41,669 nucleotides of DNA from an uncultured Pelagibacteraceae bacterium. GTDB lineage: Bacteria; Pseudomonadota; Alphaproteobacteria; Pelagibacterales; Pelagibacteraceae. Positions 18,958-27,141 of this stretch are shown piece after piece; the stretch's first letter is position 1; each line of letters begins with the position of its first letter. The DNA lies in the NCBI GenBank assembly GCA_902582735.1, contig CACHTB010000009.1:1-41669 (forward strand), written 5' to 3'. The notes beneath the pieces were generated by a model. That model was given only the letters and a program-made list of their open reading frames with translations. It searched no databases and had not been told where the DNA came from. The translations under genes were made by a program, and so were the position numbers.

Positions 18958-20063
18958 TATATTCTTACCATATCATCTTTATGGATAACTTCTGATTTTG
19001 AAACATATCCCAATAAATTTGAAATTGTGTTTGAATGCTGCCCCTTAATTTTACTTATTTCAGATGATGTGAAGCTACTCAAGCCGCGAGCAAATTCATT
19101 CATGTTTTTATCTAAAATTTTAATATGATCTCCTTTATTAAAATTTCCTCTAACAGTTTTAATACCAGCAGCCAACAAACTCTTACCTTTTCGTAGGGCG
19201 TTTAAAGCACCATCATCAATTATTACGTCCCCTTTTGGAGAAATAGAACTTATAATCCATTTTTTTCTAGCGTCTAATTTAGATATTTTTGGCAAAAACC
19301 AAGTACATTTATTATCTGATAAAATTTTTTGAATAGGTCTGTGAACTAAACCATTTGCAATTGCCATGTGACATCCTGAAAGTTGGCAAACCTTTGCCGC
19401 ATCAATCTTAGTCTTCATACCACCAGTTCCGTGCTCACTTATACTTTTCGTTGCGATTTTTTCAATTTTATCATCAATAGTGCTTATTTCTTTTATTAAT
19501 AATGCTTCTTTATTTATTTTTGGATTTTTTGTATATAATCCCTCAACATCAGATAATAAGATTAAACAATCGGCACCTGAAATTTGTGCAACTCTTGAAG
19601 CTAATCTGTCATTGTCACCATATTTAATCTCAGATGTCGCAATACTATCATTCTCATTAACTATTGGGACAAAACCTAAACTAAATAGATTCTCAAATGT
19701 TCTCTTAGCATTAATTGCCCTTCTTCTTTTCTCAGTATCCTCAAGAGTTAACAATATTTGTGAAAGATTAATTTTTTTAGGACTGAAAAATTCTTTAAAC
19801 AAGTTCATTAATTCGATTTGTCCAATTGATGCTACAGCCTGACTTTTATCTAGTTTTAGATTTTTTTTACTTAATTTGAGTTTTTTACAGCCAAGCGCTA
19901 TAGCGCCTGAGCTAACAATAATTATGTTTTTTTTTGAATTTTTTAAATTTTTGATATCTTTTGCAAATTCATTTAACCATTTTCCCCTTATTTTTTTATC
20001 TTTATCAATAAGAAGAGAAGAGCCAATTTTTATAACAACAGTCTTTGAATCTTTAAGATACAT
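18957..20063 (-). CDS. proB: Glutamate 5-kinase with PUA domain
   Basis: First enzyme of proline synthesis, phosphorylating the glutamate side chain. The amino-acid kinase domain shows KIGSSLLIDKDKK at the N terminus, IIVSSGAIALGCKKL, NENDSIATSEIKYGDND (substrate loop) and GTGGMKTKIDAAK. A C-terminal PUA domain is present (about 285-360; GALNALRKGKSLLAAGIKTVRGNFNKGD), as in the long form of ProB that is feedback-inhibited by proline. Its 368 residues match. It overlaps the obgE 3' end by 11 bases and the proA start by one base. Confidence 0.96.
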   Translation of the reverse strand: MYLKDSKTVVIKIGSSLLIDKDKKIRGKWLNEFAKDIKNLKNSKKNIIIVSSGAIALGCKKLKLSKKNLKLDKSQAVASIGQIELMNLFKEFFSPKKINLSQILLTLEDTEKRRRAINAKRTFENLFSLGFVPIVNENDSIATSEIKYGDNDRLASRVAQISGADCLILLSDVEGLYTKNPKINKEALLIKEISTIDDKIEKIATKSISEHGTGGMKTKIDAAKVCQLSGCHMAIANGLVHRPIQKILSDNKCTWFLPKISKLDARKKWIISSISPKGDVIIDDGALNALRKGKSLLAAGIKTVRGNFNKGDHIKILDKNMNEFARGLSSFTSSEISKIKGQHSNTISNLLGYVSKSEVIHKDDMVRI

Positions 20064-21036
20064 AATTTATTAATTTAGCTTTGACTTTCATTAATGCGTC
20101 TTTTCTAAGCGTAGATAATAGTAATACATTTTTTTTTGTTTTTGTTTTAAATTTTTTCACTTTTTCATTTACCTCAATTTCATCCAACAGATCTATCTTG
20201 TTTAAAACTATTAATTCATCTTTTTTCAAGAGATCACTACTATATTCACCCAACTCATTTCTGACTTGGTTATATGAGTCCTCAAGATTGTTTTCTGTAA
20301 TATCTATTAAATGTAAGAGAGATTTACATCTTTCTATATGTTTTAAAAATTTAATGCCTAGGCCAGTTCCTGTATGTGCTCCTTCGATTAGACCAGGTAT
20401 GTCTGCTAGTGTAATTTCTTTATCATCATAAATTGTGACACCTAAATTTGGATTTAAAGTAGTAAATTTGTAATTTGCAATTTTTGGGTTGGCACTTGTT
20501 AGAGATGCAAGTAGACTAGATTTACCAGCATTAGGCAGCCCTATAATTCCAATATCAGCAATAGTTTTGAGTTGAAGCCATATCCAAAATTCCTCTCCTT
20601 TAGATCCTTTAGTAAACTTTTTTGGAGTACGATTAGTTGAAGATTTGAATCTTGTATTCCCAAATCCTCCTTTTCCTCCTATTGCAACAACAAATTCTTC
20701 GTTTTCATTTTTAAAATCATAAATTAAAGTTTTGTTATCTTCCTCAAAAACTTGTGTTCCGACAGGAACTTTTAGAAAAAGAACTTCACCACCTTTCCCT
20801 GTTTTATTTTTTCCACTACCATCTCCACCTCTTTGAGCTTTAAAGTGTTGTTGATATCGAAAGTCTATAAGTGTGTTTAAGTTTCTTTCTGATGTAAGTA
20901 CCACAGAACCACCTTTACCACCGTCTCCACCATCAGGACCTCCAAACTCAACAAATTTTTCTCTTCTGAAACTAGGTGATCCCGATCCGCCATCACCAGC
21001 TTTTACGTATATCTTTACTTGATCTAAAAATTTCAT
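20053..21036 (-). CDS. obgE: Obg/CgtA GTPase
   Basis: GTPase that assists large ribosomal subunit assembly and stress responses. The glycine-rich Obg fold (about 1-158) is obvious: VKAGDGGSGSPSFRREKF, GGPDGGDGGKGGSV, GGDGSGKNKTGKGGE, GKGGFGN. The G domain follows with G1 GLPNAGKS (166-173), switch II DIPGLIEGAHTGTGLG and G4 NKID. At 327 residues it lacks the C-terminal extension found in many Obg proteins, leaving only the two core domains. It follows rplU and rpmA, the classic L21-L27-Obg order. Confidence 0.96.
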   Translation of the reverse strand: MKFLDQVKIYVKAGDGGSGSPSFRREKFVEFGGPDGGDGGKGGSVVLTSERNLNTLIDFRYQQHFKAQRGGDGSGKNKTGKGGEVLFLKVPVGTQVFEEDNKTLIYDFKNENEEFVVAIGGKGGFGNTRFKSSTNRTPKKFTKGSKGEEFWIWLQLKTIADIGIIGLPNAGKSSLLASLTSANPKIANYKFTTLNPNLGVTIYDDKEITLADIPGLIEGAHTGTGLGIKFLKHIERCKSLLHLIDITENNLEDSYNQVRNELGEYSSDLLKKDELIVLNKIDLLDEIEVNEKVKKFKTKTKKNVLLLSTLRKDALMKVKAKLINYVS

Positions 21037-21064
21037 GATACAACTATGTTAGGAGTTGTGAGAT

Positions 21065-21319
21065 TTAATTGGGTTTTACAGATACGTAAGTTCTATCTGA
21101 CTTACTTTTTTTAAATTCTACTTTACCTTTAACTACAGAAAAAATTGAGTGATCTTTTCCCATCCCTACGTTTTCTCCAGGGAAAATTTTTGTTCCTCTT
21201 TGTCTTACTATTATATTTCCAGGAACAACAAACTGGCCACCATATTTTTTTACTCCTAGCCTACGTCCAGCACTATCTCTACCGTTCCTTGACGATCCAC
21301 CGGCTTTTTTTGTTGCCAT
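21065..21319 (-). CDS. rpmA: 50S ribosomal protein L27
   Basis: Large-subunit protein whose N terminus reaches the peptidyl-transferase centre. The sequence [43 protein letters not shown] and [11 protein letters not shown] is unmistakable. Its 84 residues are normal. There is no long N-terminal cleaved extension. It lies 11 bases after rplU and 28 bases before obgE in the same operon. Confidence 0.98.
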   Translation of the reverse strand: MATKKAGGSSRNGRDSAGRRLGVKKYGGQFVVPGNIIVRQRGTKIFPGENVGMGKDHSIFSVVKGKVEFKKSKSDRTYVSVKPN

Positions 21320-21330
21320 AGTTTACCTAT

Positions 21331-21732
21331 TTATTTTGAAACTTCCTTAGTTTGAGTATTTATTTCTTTTGAAGCTTCCTTTTTTATTTCCGCCTCTGAA
21401 ATTATTTTTCCATCTTTTGCAAAAATTTTGTTTATTCTAATTAAAGAAAACTGCTGCCTATGTCCATTTTTTCTTCTAGAGTTTTTTCTTCTTCTTTTTT
21501 TAAAAATTAATACCGTTCTATTTTTTCCATTTTTAATTAAGTCAGCTTCAACTTTAGCTCCTGAAATAATTGGTTTTCCTAATTCAAGGTTTTTATCGTC
21601 TCCGTAAGCTAAAACTTCTTTAAATTCTAATTTAGTTTCAGGTTTCGAATCTTCTAATCTTTCAATCTTAATTATTTCTCCAGCTTGCACTTTATACTGT
21701 TTTCCACCTGTTTTAATTACTGCGAATGACAT
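21331..21732 (-). CDS. rplU: 50S ribosomal protein L21
   Basis: Large-subunit protein that binds 23S rRNA. The N-terminal MSFAVIKTGGKQYKVQAGEIIKIERL and the loop KKRRRKNSRRKNGHRQQFSLIRI are diagnostic. It has 133 residues, with a C-terminal extension of about 30 residues (AEIKKEASKEINTQTKEVSK) beyond the core of ~103; such charged tails are common in alphaproteobacterial L21. It is the first gene of the long minus-strand operon, behind a good promoter at 21759-21786. Confidence 0.97.
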   Translation of the reverse strand: MSFAVIKTGGKQYKVQAGEIIKIERLEDSKPETKLEFKEVLAYGDDKNLELGKPIISGAKVEADLIKNGKNRTVLIFKKRRRKNSRRKNGHRQQFSLIRINKIFAKDGKIISEAEIKKEASKEINTQTKEVSK

Positions 21733-21758
21733 AGTTAGTCCTAATTTTTATAAACAGC

Positions 21759-21786
21759 AATATAGTCAGGGTCAAATTATAGTCAA
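21759..21786 (-). promoter_or_regulatory. Sigma70-type promoter of the rplU operon
   Basis: On the minus strand TTGACT (21786-21781), a 16-base spacer, then TATATT (21764-21759). The predicted start is about 20 bases before the rplU ATG, leaving a short leader. It would drive rplU-rpmA-obgE-proB-proA-nadD-rsfS-ctpA-rppH. Confidence 0.6.
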
Positions 21787-21796
21787 GCTGAATAAC

Positions 21797-22513
21797 TTAG
21801 AAATTATCCTTTAAATCTCTCAATTTTGAAAATGTTTCCAAATCTTCAGATTTTAAAAAAATGTTGCAATCTAGCTCGTCCTCAATTGTGGTTGGCATAG
21901 TTGGTAACCCTTTATCTAATAAATTTTTTATTTTTTCAAATTTTTTTTTTAACTTCTCATTTTGTTGATCTTGCATTTTACAAAACTCAGCATTTTTCAT
22001 TGTGTATTCATGTCCACAGAATATTTTTGTATCTTTAGGGAAATTTTTAAATATTTGAAGCGAGGAAAACATTTGTTCATATGTACCTTCAAATATTCTC
22101 CCACATCCTAAAGAGAATAATGTATCTCCAGTGAATAATAATTTTTCTTTTTTAAAATAGAAACATATATGCCCAGAGGTATGTCCTGGTATATGGAATA
22201 CTTGAAAACTAAATTCATCTTTGCTCCAAATCTCTTTATCCCTCAAGTCTATATCAATTCCAGGTATTCTATCTTTATCTTCTACATATCCTATAACTTT
22301 GGCATTATATTTTTTTTTTAAATTTAAATTTCCTCCAATGTGATCAAAATGATGATGCGTATTTAATATGTACTTTAAATTAGCTTGATTACTTTCTAGA
22401 GAAGCAATTACTGGTCCTTCTTCACTTGGGTCTACGACACATGCATTTTTGTTACTGTCTATAATTAAATAAGAATAATTATCTTCTAGACATTTTATAA
22501 TTTCAACATTCAT
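21797..22513 (-). CDS. gloB: Hydroxyacylglutathione hydrolase (glyoxalase II)
   Basis: Metallo-beta-lactamase-fold hydrolase that releases D-lactate and glutathione from S-D-lactoylglutathione in methylglyoxal detoxification. The metal motif THHHFDHIGG is at residues 52-61. HIPGHTSGHICFYF, LFTGDTLFSLGCGRIFEGT and FCGHEYTMKNAEF are family-specific. Its 238 residues are close to the usual ~250. It is directly adjacent to the metW stop, so it is the third gene of the metX transcript; the same order occurs in other alphaproteobacteria. Expression may therefore follow the SAM riboswitch. Confidence 0.93.
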   Translation of the reverse strand: MNVEIIKCLEDNYSYLIIDSNKNACVVDPSEEGPVIASLESNQANLKYILNTHHHFDHIGGNLNLKKKYNAKVIGYVEDKDRIPGIDIDLRDKEIWSKDEFSFQVFHIPGHTSGHICFYFKKEKLLFTGDTLFSLGCGRIFEGTYEQMFSSLQIFKNFPKDTKIFCGHEYTMKNAEFCKMQDQQNEKLKKKFEKIKNLLDKGLPTMPTTIEDELDCNIFLKSEDLETFSKLRDLKDNF

Positions 22514-23110
22514 TTATTTCTCTATTAAAAAAATACCTAATTGCGATTCTAAATTTCTCCATGCTAAATTTTTAGCACTTAAATTTAGAGTTTTATCATT
22601 TTTTAATGCTAAAGATTTAAAAATTTTTATTTCTCTTTTTGAACAAAAATTAAAAAAATCCCTTAAAGTGCACATATGCAAATTAGGTGTATTATACCAT
22701 TCATTAGGAAGGTTTTCTGTAACTGGCATTGTGCCCTTAATTAATAAATTAAGACGAACTTTCCAGTAACCAAAGTTTGGTATTGTAACAATTGCTTTTT
22801 TACCAACTCGCAAAAGCTCAGAAATAACTTTTTCAGGGTCTAAGAAAGCTTGAAGCGTCTGACTTAATATAACAAAATCGAATGAATTATTTGGGAATTG
22901 TTGTAAGTCATTTTCTGCATTTCCTTCTATGACAGTCAAACCTTTTGATAGGCAATTTTGAACCTTATTTTTTGAAATTTCTAAACCACGTATTTTAGAA
23001 GTTTTATTATCCTTAAGATACTTCATTAATTCTCCATCGCCACATCCAACATCTAAAACTTTGGAATTTTGCAATATTAGCTCAGAAATAAGTTTAAATT
23101 CTTTTTTCAT
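22514..23110 (-). CDS. metW: Methionine biosynthesis protein MetW
   Basis: SAM-dependent methyltransferase-fold protein that accompanies MetX in proteobacteria and is required with it for homoserine acylation in several species. The SAM-binding motif VLDVGCGDGELMKYL is near residues 19-33. The family-specific segments FDFVILSQTLQAFLDPEKVI, VTIPNFGYWKVRLNLLIKGTMPVT and WYNTPNLHMCTLRDF are clear. Its 198 residues are normal. It overlaps metX by 17 bases and touches gloB directly. Confidence 0.93.
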   Translation of the reverse strand: MKKEFKLISELILQNSKVLDVGCGDGELMKYLKDNKTSKIRGLEISKNKVQNCLSKGLTVIEGNAENDLQQFPNNSFDFVILSQTLQAFLDPEKVISELLRVGKKAIVTIPNFGYWKVRLNLLIKGTMPVTENLPNEWYNTPNLHMCTLRDFFNFCSKREIKIFKSLALKNDKTLNLSAKNLAWRNLESQLGIFLIEK

Positions 23111-24227
23111 TTACAGTTTTAAAGTTTGTTTTTAAATAGTTCCCCAAAGTATCTAAAAAATCTGGTACATCTAAAAGAAATGAATCGTGTCCTTTGTCAG
23201 ACTCTATTTCTACAAAACCAACATCTACACCAATTGCGTTTAGCGCTATGACTATTTCTCTATTTTCAGCAGTTGGATATAGCCAATCTGAAGTGAATGA
23301 AATTACAAAAAATTTAGAAGTCGTATTACTGAAAGCAGCTGATAGATTACCATTAAATTGTTTTGATAAATCGAAGTAATCCATCGCTCTAGTTATATAC
23401 AAGTAACTATTTGCATCAAATCTATCTACAAACACTGATCCTTGGTATCTAAGATAACTCTCAATTTGAAAATCTGCATCAAAACTAAATTTTAAATCAT
23501 CTCTCTCTTGTAACTTTCTGCCAAATTTTTCCTGGAGACCTTTTTTCGACAAATAAGTAATATGTGCCGCCATTCTAGCGACAGCCAGACCTTTATCAGG
23601 ACTTGTTTTATTTTGTTCATACAAACCATTTTTCCAATTAGTATCAGCAAGTATTGCTTGTCTTCCAAGTTCATTAAATGCAATATTTTGTGCAGAATGA
23701 CTAGATGTACAGGCAATCGGTATTGCAATATGTGCTTTATCCGGAAAATTTGAAACAAATTGTAATACCTGCATACCACCCATGGACCCGCCGATAACTG
23801 CAAATAATTTATCTATTTTAAAATGCTCTAGTAGATTGTATTGAGCATTAACCATATCATTAATTGTTATAACTGGAAAATTTGTCCCTATGGGTTTGCC
23901 TGTTTTTTCATCTATTGTGCTTGGACCATATGAACCCATACATCCTCCAATTACGTTAGCGCATATTACAAAAAATTTCTCTGTATCTATAGCTTTTCCT
24001 GATCCAAGTGCGTAGCTCCACCAGCCATCTTTATTTGTAATAGGATTTTTTCCAGAAGCAAATTGATCACCTGTTAGTGCATGAAATACTAAAATAGCAT
24101 TATCTTTTTTTTCGTTAAGATTCCCATATGTCTCATATGAAATTGGAAAATTTGAAATTTCTTTCCCACAATCTAATTTTTGTGGTTTTGTTATTATAAT
24201 ATTTTTAAACTGTTTTACTTTATTCAT
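23094..24227 (-). CDS. metX: Homoserine O-acyltransferase
   Basis: Alpha/beta-hydrolase-fold enzyme that acylates homoserine (acetyl or succinyl donor) in methionine synthesis. The nucleophile is in GGSMGGMQVL (Ser148); the catalytic Asp (TSDWLYP) and His (DKGHDSFLLD) lie near the C terminus. NVIGGCMGSYGPS is a conserved family loop. Its 377 residues are normal. The acyl donor cannot be decided from the sequence alone. The gene is preceded by a SAM-II-like riboswitch and a promoter, so it should be switched off when SAM is plentiful. metW overlaps its end. Confidence 0.95.
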   Translation of the reverse strand: MNKVKQFKNIIITKPQKLDCGKEISNFPISYETYGNLNEKKDNAILVFHALTGDQFASGKNPITNKDGWWSYALGSGKAIDTEKFFVICANVIGGCMGSYGPSTIDEKTGKPIGTNFPVITINDMVNAQYNLLEHFKIDKLFAVIGGSMGGMQVLQFVSNFPDKAHIAIPIACTSSHSAQNIAFNELGRQAILADTNWKNGLYEQNKTSPDKGLAVARMAAHITYLSKKGLQEKFGRKLQERDDLKFSFDADFQIESYLRYQGSVFVDRFDANSYLYITRAMDYFDLSKQFNGNLSAAFSNTTSKFFVISFTSDWLYPTAENREIVIALNAIGVDVGFVEIESDKGHDSFLLDVPDFLDTLGNYLKTNFKTVNEKRI

Positions 24228-24267
24228 AATAAATTTAAGATTTAGCGAATTGAGAGGTAAAAAAACT

Positions 24268-24318
24268 TGTTTAGCAGGTTTTTTATAGCGCTCGCAATTC
24301 AGTTTAAATCAGCGCAGG
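24268..24318 (-). ncRNA. SAM-II-type riboswitch upstream of metX
   Basis: On the minus strand the sequence runs CCTGCGCTGATTTAAACT, GAATTGCGAGCGCTATAA, AAAACCTGCTAAACAA. GCGCT (24315-24311) pairs with AGCGC (24292-24288) as P1. The conserved GAUUUAA, the UUGC just before AGCGC, and the downstream GCUAAA match the SAM-II (metA element) consensus as I remember it. The location before metX is where this class is known in alphaproteobacteria. It lies about 40 bases before the ATG. Control is probably translational, as no convincing terminator follows. Confidence 0.88.
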
Positions 24319-24321
24319 AAA

Positions 24322-24350
24322 CTTTTACAAGATAGGTATTTACATGTCAA
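24322..24350 (-). promoter_or_regulatory. Promoter of the metX-metW-gloB transcript
   Basis: Perfect -35 TTGACA (24350-24345), 17-base spacer, -10 TAAAAG (24327-24322) preceded by TG (extended -10-like). The predicted transcription start, about 7 bases on, falls at the first bases of the riboswitch P1, which fits an RNA that begins with its aptamer. Confidence 0.65.
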
Positions 24351-24355
24351 TTTTT

Positions 24356-24385
24356 TTGGAATTAATTGCTTCTTTTGTTTAAATA
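24356..24385 (+). promoter_or_regulatory. Candidate promoter for hisC-tyrA
   Basis: TTGGAA (24356-24361), 18 bases, TAAATA (24380-24385), 29 bases before the hisC ATG and back-to-back with the metX promoter. The elements are moderate matches, and other AT-rich hexamers nearby would serve as well, so this is only a candidate. Confidence 0.3.
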
Positions 24386-24414
24386 TATAAATATTCACTT
24401 AAATAATTATCGAT

Positions 24415-25500
24415 ATGAATGTACCAAATTTTAAGAAAATAGATCTCATCACCTACAAGCCAGGAAGGTCATTATTAGGCTCTAAAAAAAAAGTAATTAA
24501 ACTTTCAGCAAATGAGTCGGCTTTCGGTGCAGGGGAAAGAGTAAGAAATATATTAAAGAATAGAAATAACAATATTTCAAAATATCCCGATAGTAAGTTT
24601 AAAAGATTAATAGAAACTATTGCAAAGAAATTTAATTTAAATAAAGAAAAAATTATATGTGGAGCAGGATCAGATGAGATAATACAAATGATTTGTACAC
24701 TATTTCTTAATAAGGGTGATGAAGTAGTTGTCCCACAGTACAGCTTTTTAATGTATAGAATTTATGCAAAAATTGTTGGTGCTAGGGTTAAGTTTTCAAA
24801 AGAAGTAAATTTTAAAGTTTCTGTGGATGAAATTTTGAAAAAAGTAGGTAGAAATACAAAAATAGTTTTTATAGCAAATCCAAATAATCCTACAGGCACT
24901 TATTTAACAAAAAAAGAATTATTAAAATTAAGAAAAAAATTAAATAAGAAAATACTACTGGTTGTGGATGATGCGTACTTTGAATATATGATGAACAAAG
25001 ATTACTCACCTGCCTTAAATATTTTTAAAAATTCTAGCAATGTTTTTATTTTAAGGACATTCTCAAAAATTCATGGCCTCGCGGCATTAAGAGTTGGTTG
25101 GGGGTATGGTGAAAAAAAAATAATTAAAGAACTTTATAAAATTAAACCACCATTTAATGTTAATAAATTTGCACAAGATTGTGCTGTGGAGGCTTTATAT
25201 GACAACAAACATATAAAAAATTCTATAAAACATAATACTTATTGGTGTAAAAAAATTAAAAGTGAGTTACAAAAATATGACATCACCACGAATGAAGTTA
25301 CAGCAAATTTCTTTTTACTAAACTTTAAAAACTGTAAATTCTCATCAAACTTTATCTCAAGAAAACTTGAGAATAGAGGAATCATATTAAGAGAGATGTA
25401 TGCATATGGAATAAAAAATTGTTTAAGATTAACAATAGGCAATGTTAAAGAGAATAAATTTTTTTTAAAACAGATGTCACTGATATTTAAAAATGTTTAA
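24415..25500 (+). CDS. hisC: Histidinol-phosphate / aromatic aminotransferase
   Basis: PLP-dependent class I/II aminotransferase of the HisC branch. The PLP lysine lies in RTFSKIHGLAALRVGWG (Lys218). ANPNNPTGTYL and VVDDAYFEY are conserved cofactor-binding segments. Its 361 residues are normal. The gene directly overlaps tyrA by 8 bases, so its physiological role is probably transamination of aromatic precursors (prephenate or 4-hydroxyphenylpyruvate) rather than, or in addition to, histidinol phosphate. Specificity cannot be settled by eye. It starts at ATG after a 187-base gap shared with the divergent metX promoter. Confidence 0.85.
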   Translation: MNVPNFKKIDLITYKPGRSLLGSKKKVIKLSANESAFGAGERVRNILKNRNNNISKYPDSKFKRLIETIAKKFNLNKEKIICGAGSDEIIQMICTLFLNKGDEVVVPQYSFLMYRIYAKIVGARVKFSKEVNFKVSVDEILKKVGRNTKIVFIANPNNPTGTYLTKKELLKLRKKLNKKILLVVDDAYFEYMMNKDYSPALNIFKNSSNVFILRTFSKIHGLAALRVGWGYGEKKIIKELYKIKPPFNVNKFAQDCAVEALYDNKHIKNSIKHNTYWCKKIKSELQKYDITTNEVTANFFLLNFKNCKFSSNFISRKLENRGIILREMYAYGIKNCLRLTIGNVKENKFFLKQMSLIFKNV

Positions 25501-26392
25501 AAAATTATTGATTATAGGATGTGGATTAATTGGATCCTCTCTTTTGAGAGCATCTATAAATAAAAAAATTTCAAGGCAAATACTAGTTTTTGAAAAATCA
25601 AAAAAATATAAGAAGCAAATCAAGAGTATTAATTCAAAAATAATCATTCTTGATAGGCTTGATGAAAATATATCTGATGTTGATTTCGCAATATTAAGCA
25701 CTCCCATGAGTGAATACAAAAAAATAATTCCTATGCTAAATAAGTATATTAAATCAGATTGTATAATTACTGACATAGGATCAACTAAATTGAATGTTTT
25801 AAAAATCAAAAATAAAGAATTAAATAAATCATTAACATGGATTATGAGTCATCCAATTGCAGGTTCAGAGGTTAGTGGACCAACTCATGGTACAAAAAAT
25901 TTATTTCTTAATAAATGGTGTATTGTTTTTGAAGATAAAAATAAAACAAAGCAAAAAAAACTATTAAAATTTTGGAAAATAATTGGCTCAAAAACAATTA
26001 TAATGAAGGCCGATGAGCATGATAAAATTTTTTCTATTACCAGTCATTTGCCACACTTAATTTCTTATAATTTAATCACAACAGCATTAGATTTTCAAAA
26101 GAAATACAAAAAAAATATTATTAAATTTAGTGCTGGAGGATTAAGGGATTTCTCAAGAACAGCAGCATCCAATGAAATTATGTGGAGAGATATATTCTTT
26201 AGTAATAAAAAGAATATGTTAGAGGCAATTAATTTATTTATAAAAAATTTAAATCAATTTAAGAAAAATATAATTAATTCTGAAAATACAAAAATATTAA
26301 AAAAATTAAAAAACTCTAAAAAAGTTAGAAGTCAAATTATTGAACTTAAACAAGATGTTTCTGAGCCAAATTTTGGAAGAGAAGATAATTAA
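25493..26392 (+). CDS. tyrA: Prephenate / arogenate dehydrogenase
   Basis: NAD(P)-dependent oxidative decarboxylase leading to tyrosine. The N-terminal Rossmann motif IIGCGLIGSSLLRA (about 6-19), DIGSTKLNVL, the substrate-binding SHPIAGSEVSGPTHG and the later ITSHLPHLISYNL and AGGLRDFSRTAASNEIMWRDIF are all typical of TyrA. It is a stand-alone 299-residue form without a chorismate mutase or ACT domain. It overlaps hisC by 8 bases. The stop overlaps the convergent NlpC/P60 gene by 4 bases. Confidence 0.93.
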   Translation: MFKKLLIIGCGLIGSSLLRASINKKISRQILVFEKSKKYKKQIKSINSKIIILDRLDENISDVDFAILSTPMSEYKKIIPMLNKYIKSDCIITDIGSTKLNVLKIKNKELNKSLTWIMSHPIAGSEVSGPTHGTKNLFLNKWCIVFEDKNKTKQKKLLKFWKIIGSKTIIMKADEHDKIFSITSHLPHLISYNLITTALDFQKKYKKNIIKFSAGGLRDFSRTAASNEIMWRDIFFSNKKNMLEAINLFIKNLNQFKKNIINSENTKILKKLKNSKKVRSQIIELKQDVSEPNFGREDN

Positions 26393-27141
26393 ATTGAATA
26401 AATTTTTTTAACTTTTAAACCAGCAGTTTTTTCAATAAGTTTAATCGTTTGATTTATTGGCATTATCAAAACTTTTTTTTTTGGTCCATAAGCGTGTATA
26501 AATTTTTTTGAATTTATACAAATTCCAACATGTCCCTTCCAAAAAACAATGTTACCTTTTTTAAATTTTTTTTTGGATTTAAGTCCCTTTTTAAACTTGA
26601 TCTGGTCAACAGTATCTCTTGGGAAAAATTTGTTATTATAATTGTAAATTATTTGCACTAAACCAGAACAATCAATGCCTTTAAAAGTTTTACCTCCCCA
26701 TTTATATTTTATATTTCTAAAAAGGTTTACAATATATATAAAATTTTTAATCTTATGATTTATTGGTTTAACATCATCCTTCTTAATCCAAAAATTTTTC
26801 TTAAACATTAAATAGGATTTGTATTTGTTTAAAATTTGAATTTTACTTGCAAATGGTAAATCTTTACCTGTGTAAGTAAATTTATTTCCCTTAGACAATT
26901 TATATATTTTTGATTTTAGTACATAAATTTTATGTGAGGTTCGGTATTTATTAAAAAGTTTTAACTTTTTGATAAATCCAACATAATTATCAGTATCAAT
27001 TTTAATTTTATAAAAGTTTCTAGATTTTTTTAAAATACTAAAGTTTTCGCCAAATAATATCTGTGTACTAACATTTGAATTAATATTTGGTCTTTCATAA
27101 ATATTAGAAAATTCGGAATTGTAGATAAAATTATTTTTCAC
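26389..27141 (-). CDS. NlpC/P60-family hydrolase with SH3-like domain
   Basis: Predicted cell-wall amidase or endopeptidase. The N-terminal part (about 1-125) reads as one or two SH3-like beta domains (FSNIYERPNINSNVSTQILFGE...YVGFIKKLKLF). The C-terminal NlpC/P60 domain contains the catalytic Cys158 in GIDCSGLVQIIY, His204 in KGHVGICIN and a further polar residue near HAYGP (His216). No signal peptide is visible, so it may act in the cytoplasm on imported muropeptides, or use another export route. It overlaps by 11 bases the end of an AmpG-like permease, which fits a role in muropeptide recycling. Its 250 residues are small for such bidomain enzymes (dipeptidyl-peptidase VI type). Confidence 0.85.
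   Translation of the reverse strand: MKNNFIYNSEFSNIYERPNINSNVSTQILFGENFSILKKSRNFYKIKIDTDNYVGFIKKLKLFNKYRTSHKIYVLKSKIYKLSKGNKFTYTGKDLPFASKIQILNKYKSYLMFKKNFWIKKDDVKPINHKIKNFIYIVNLFRNIKYKWGGKTFKGIDCSGLVQIIYNYNNKFFPRDTVDQIKFKKGLKSKKKFKKGNIVFWKGHVGICINSKKFIHAYGPKKKVLIMPINQTIKLIEKTAGLKVKKIYSI

Noticed and set aside
24253..24287. Terminator after the metX riboswitch (AAAAAAC...GTTTTTTT)
   Set aside because: The stem is almost all A-U and so very weak; translational control is more likely for this riboswitch class.
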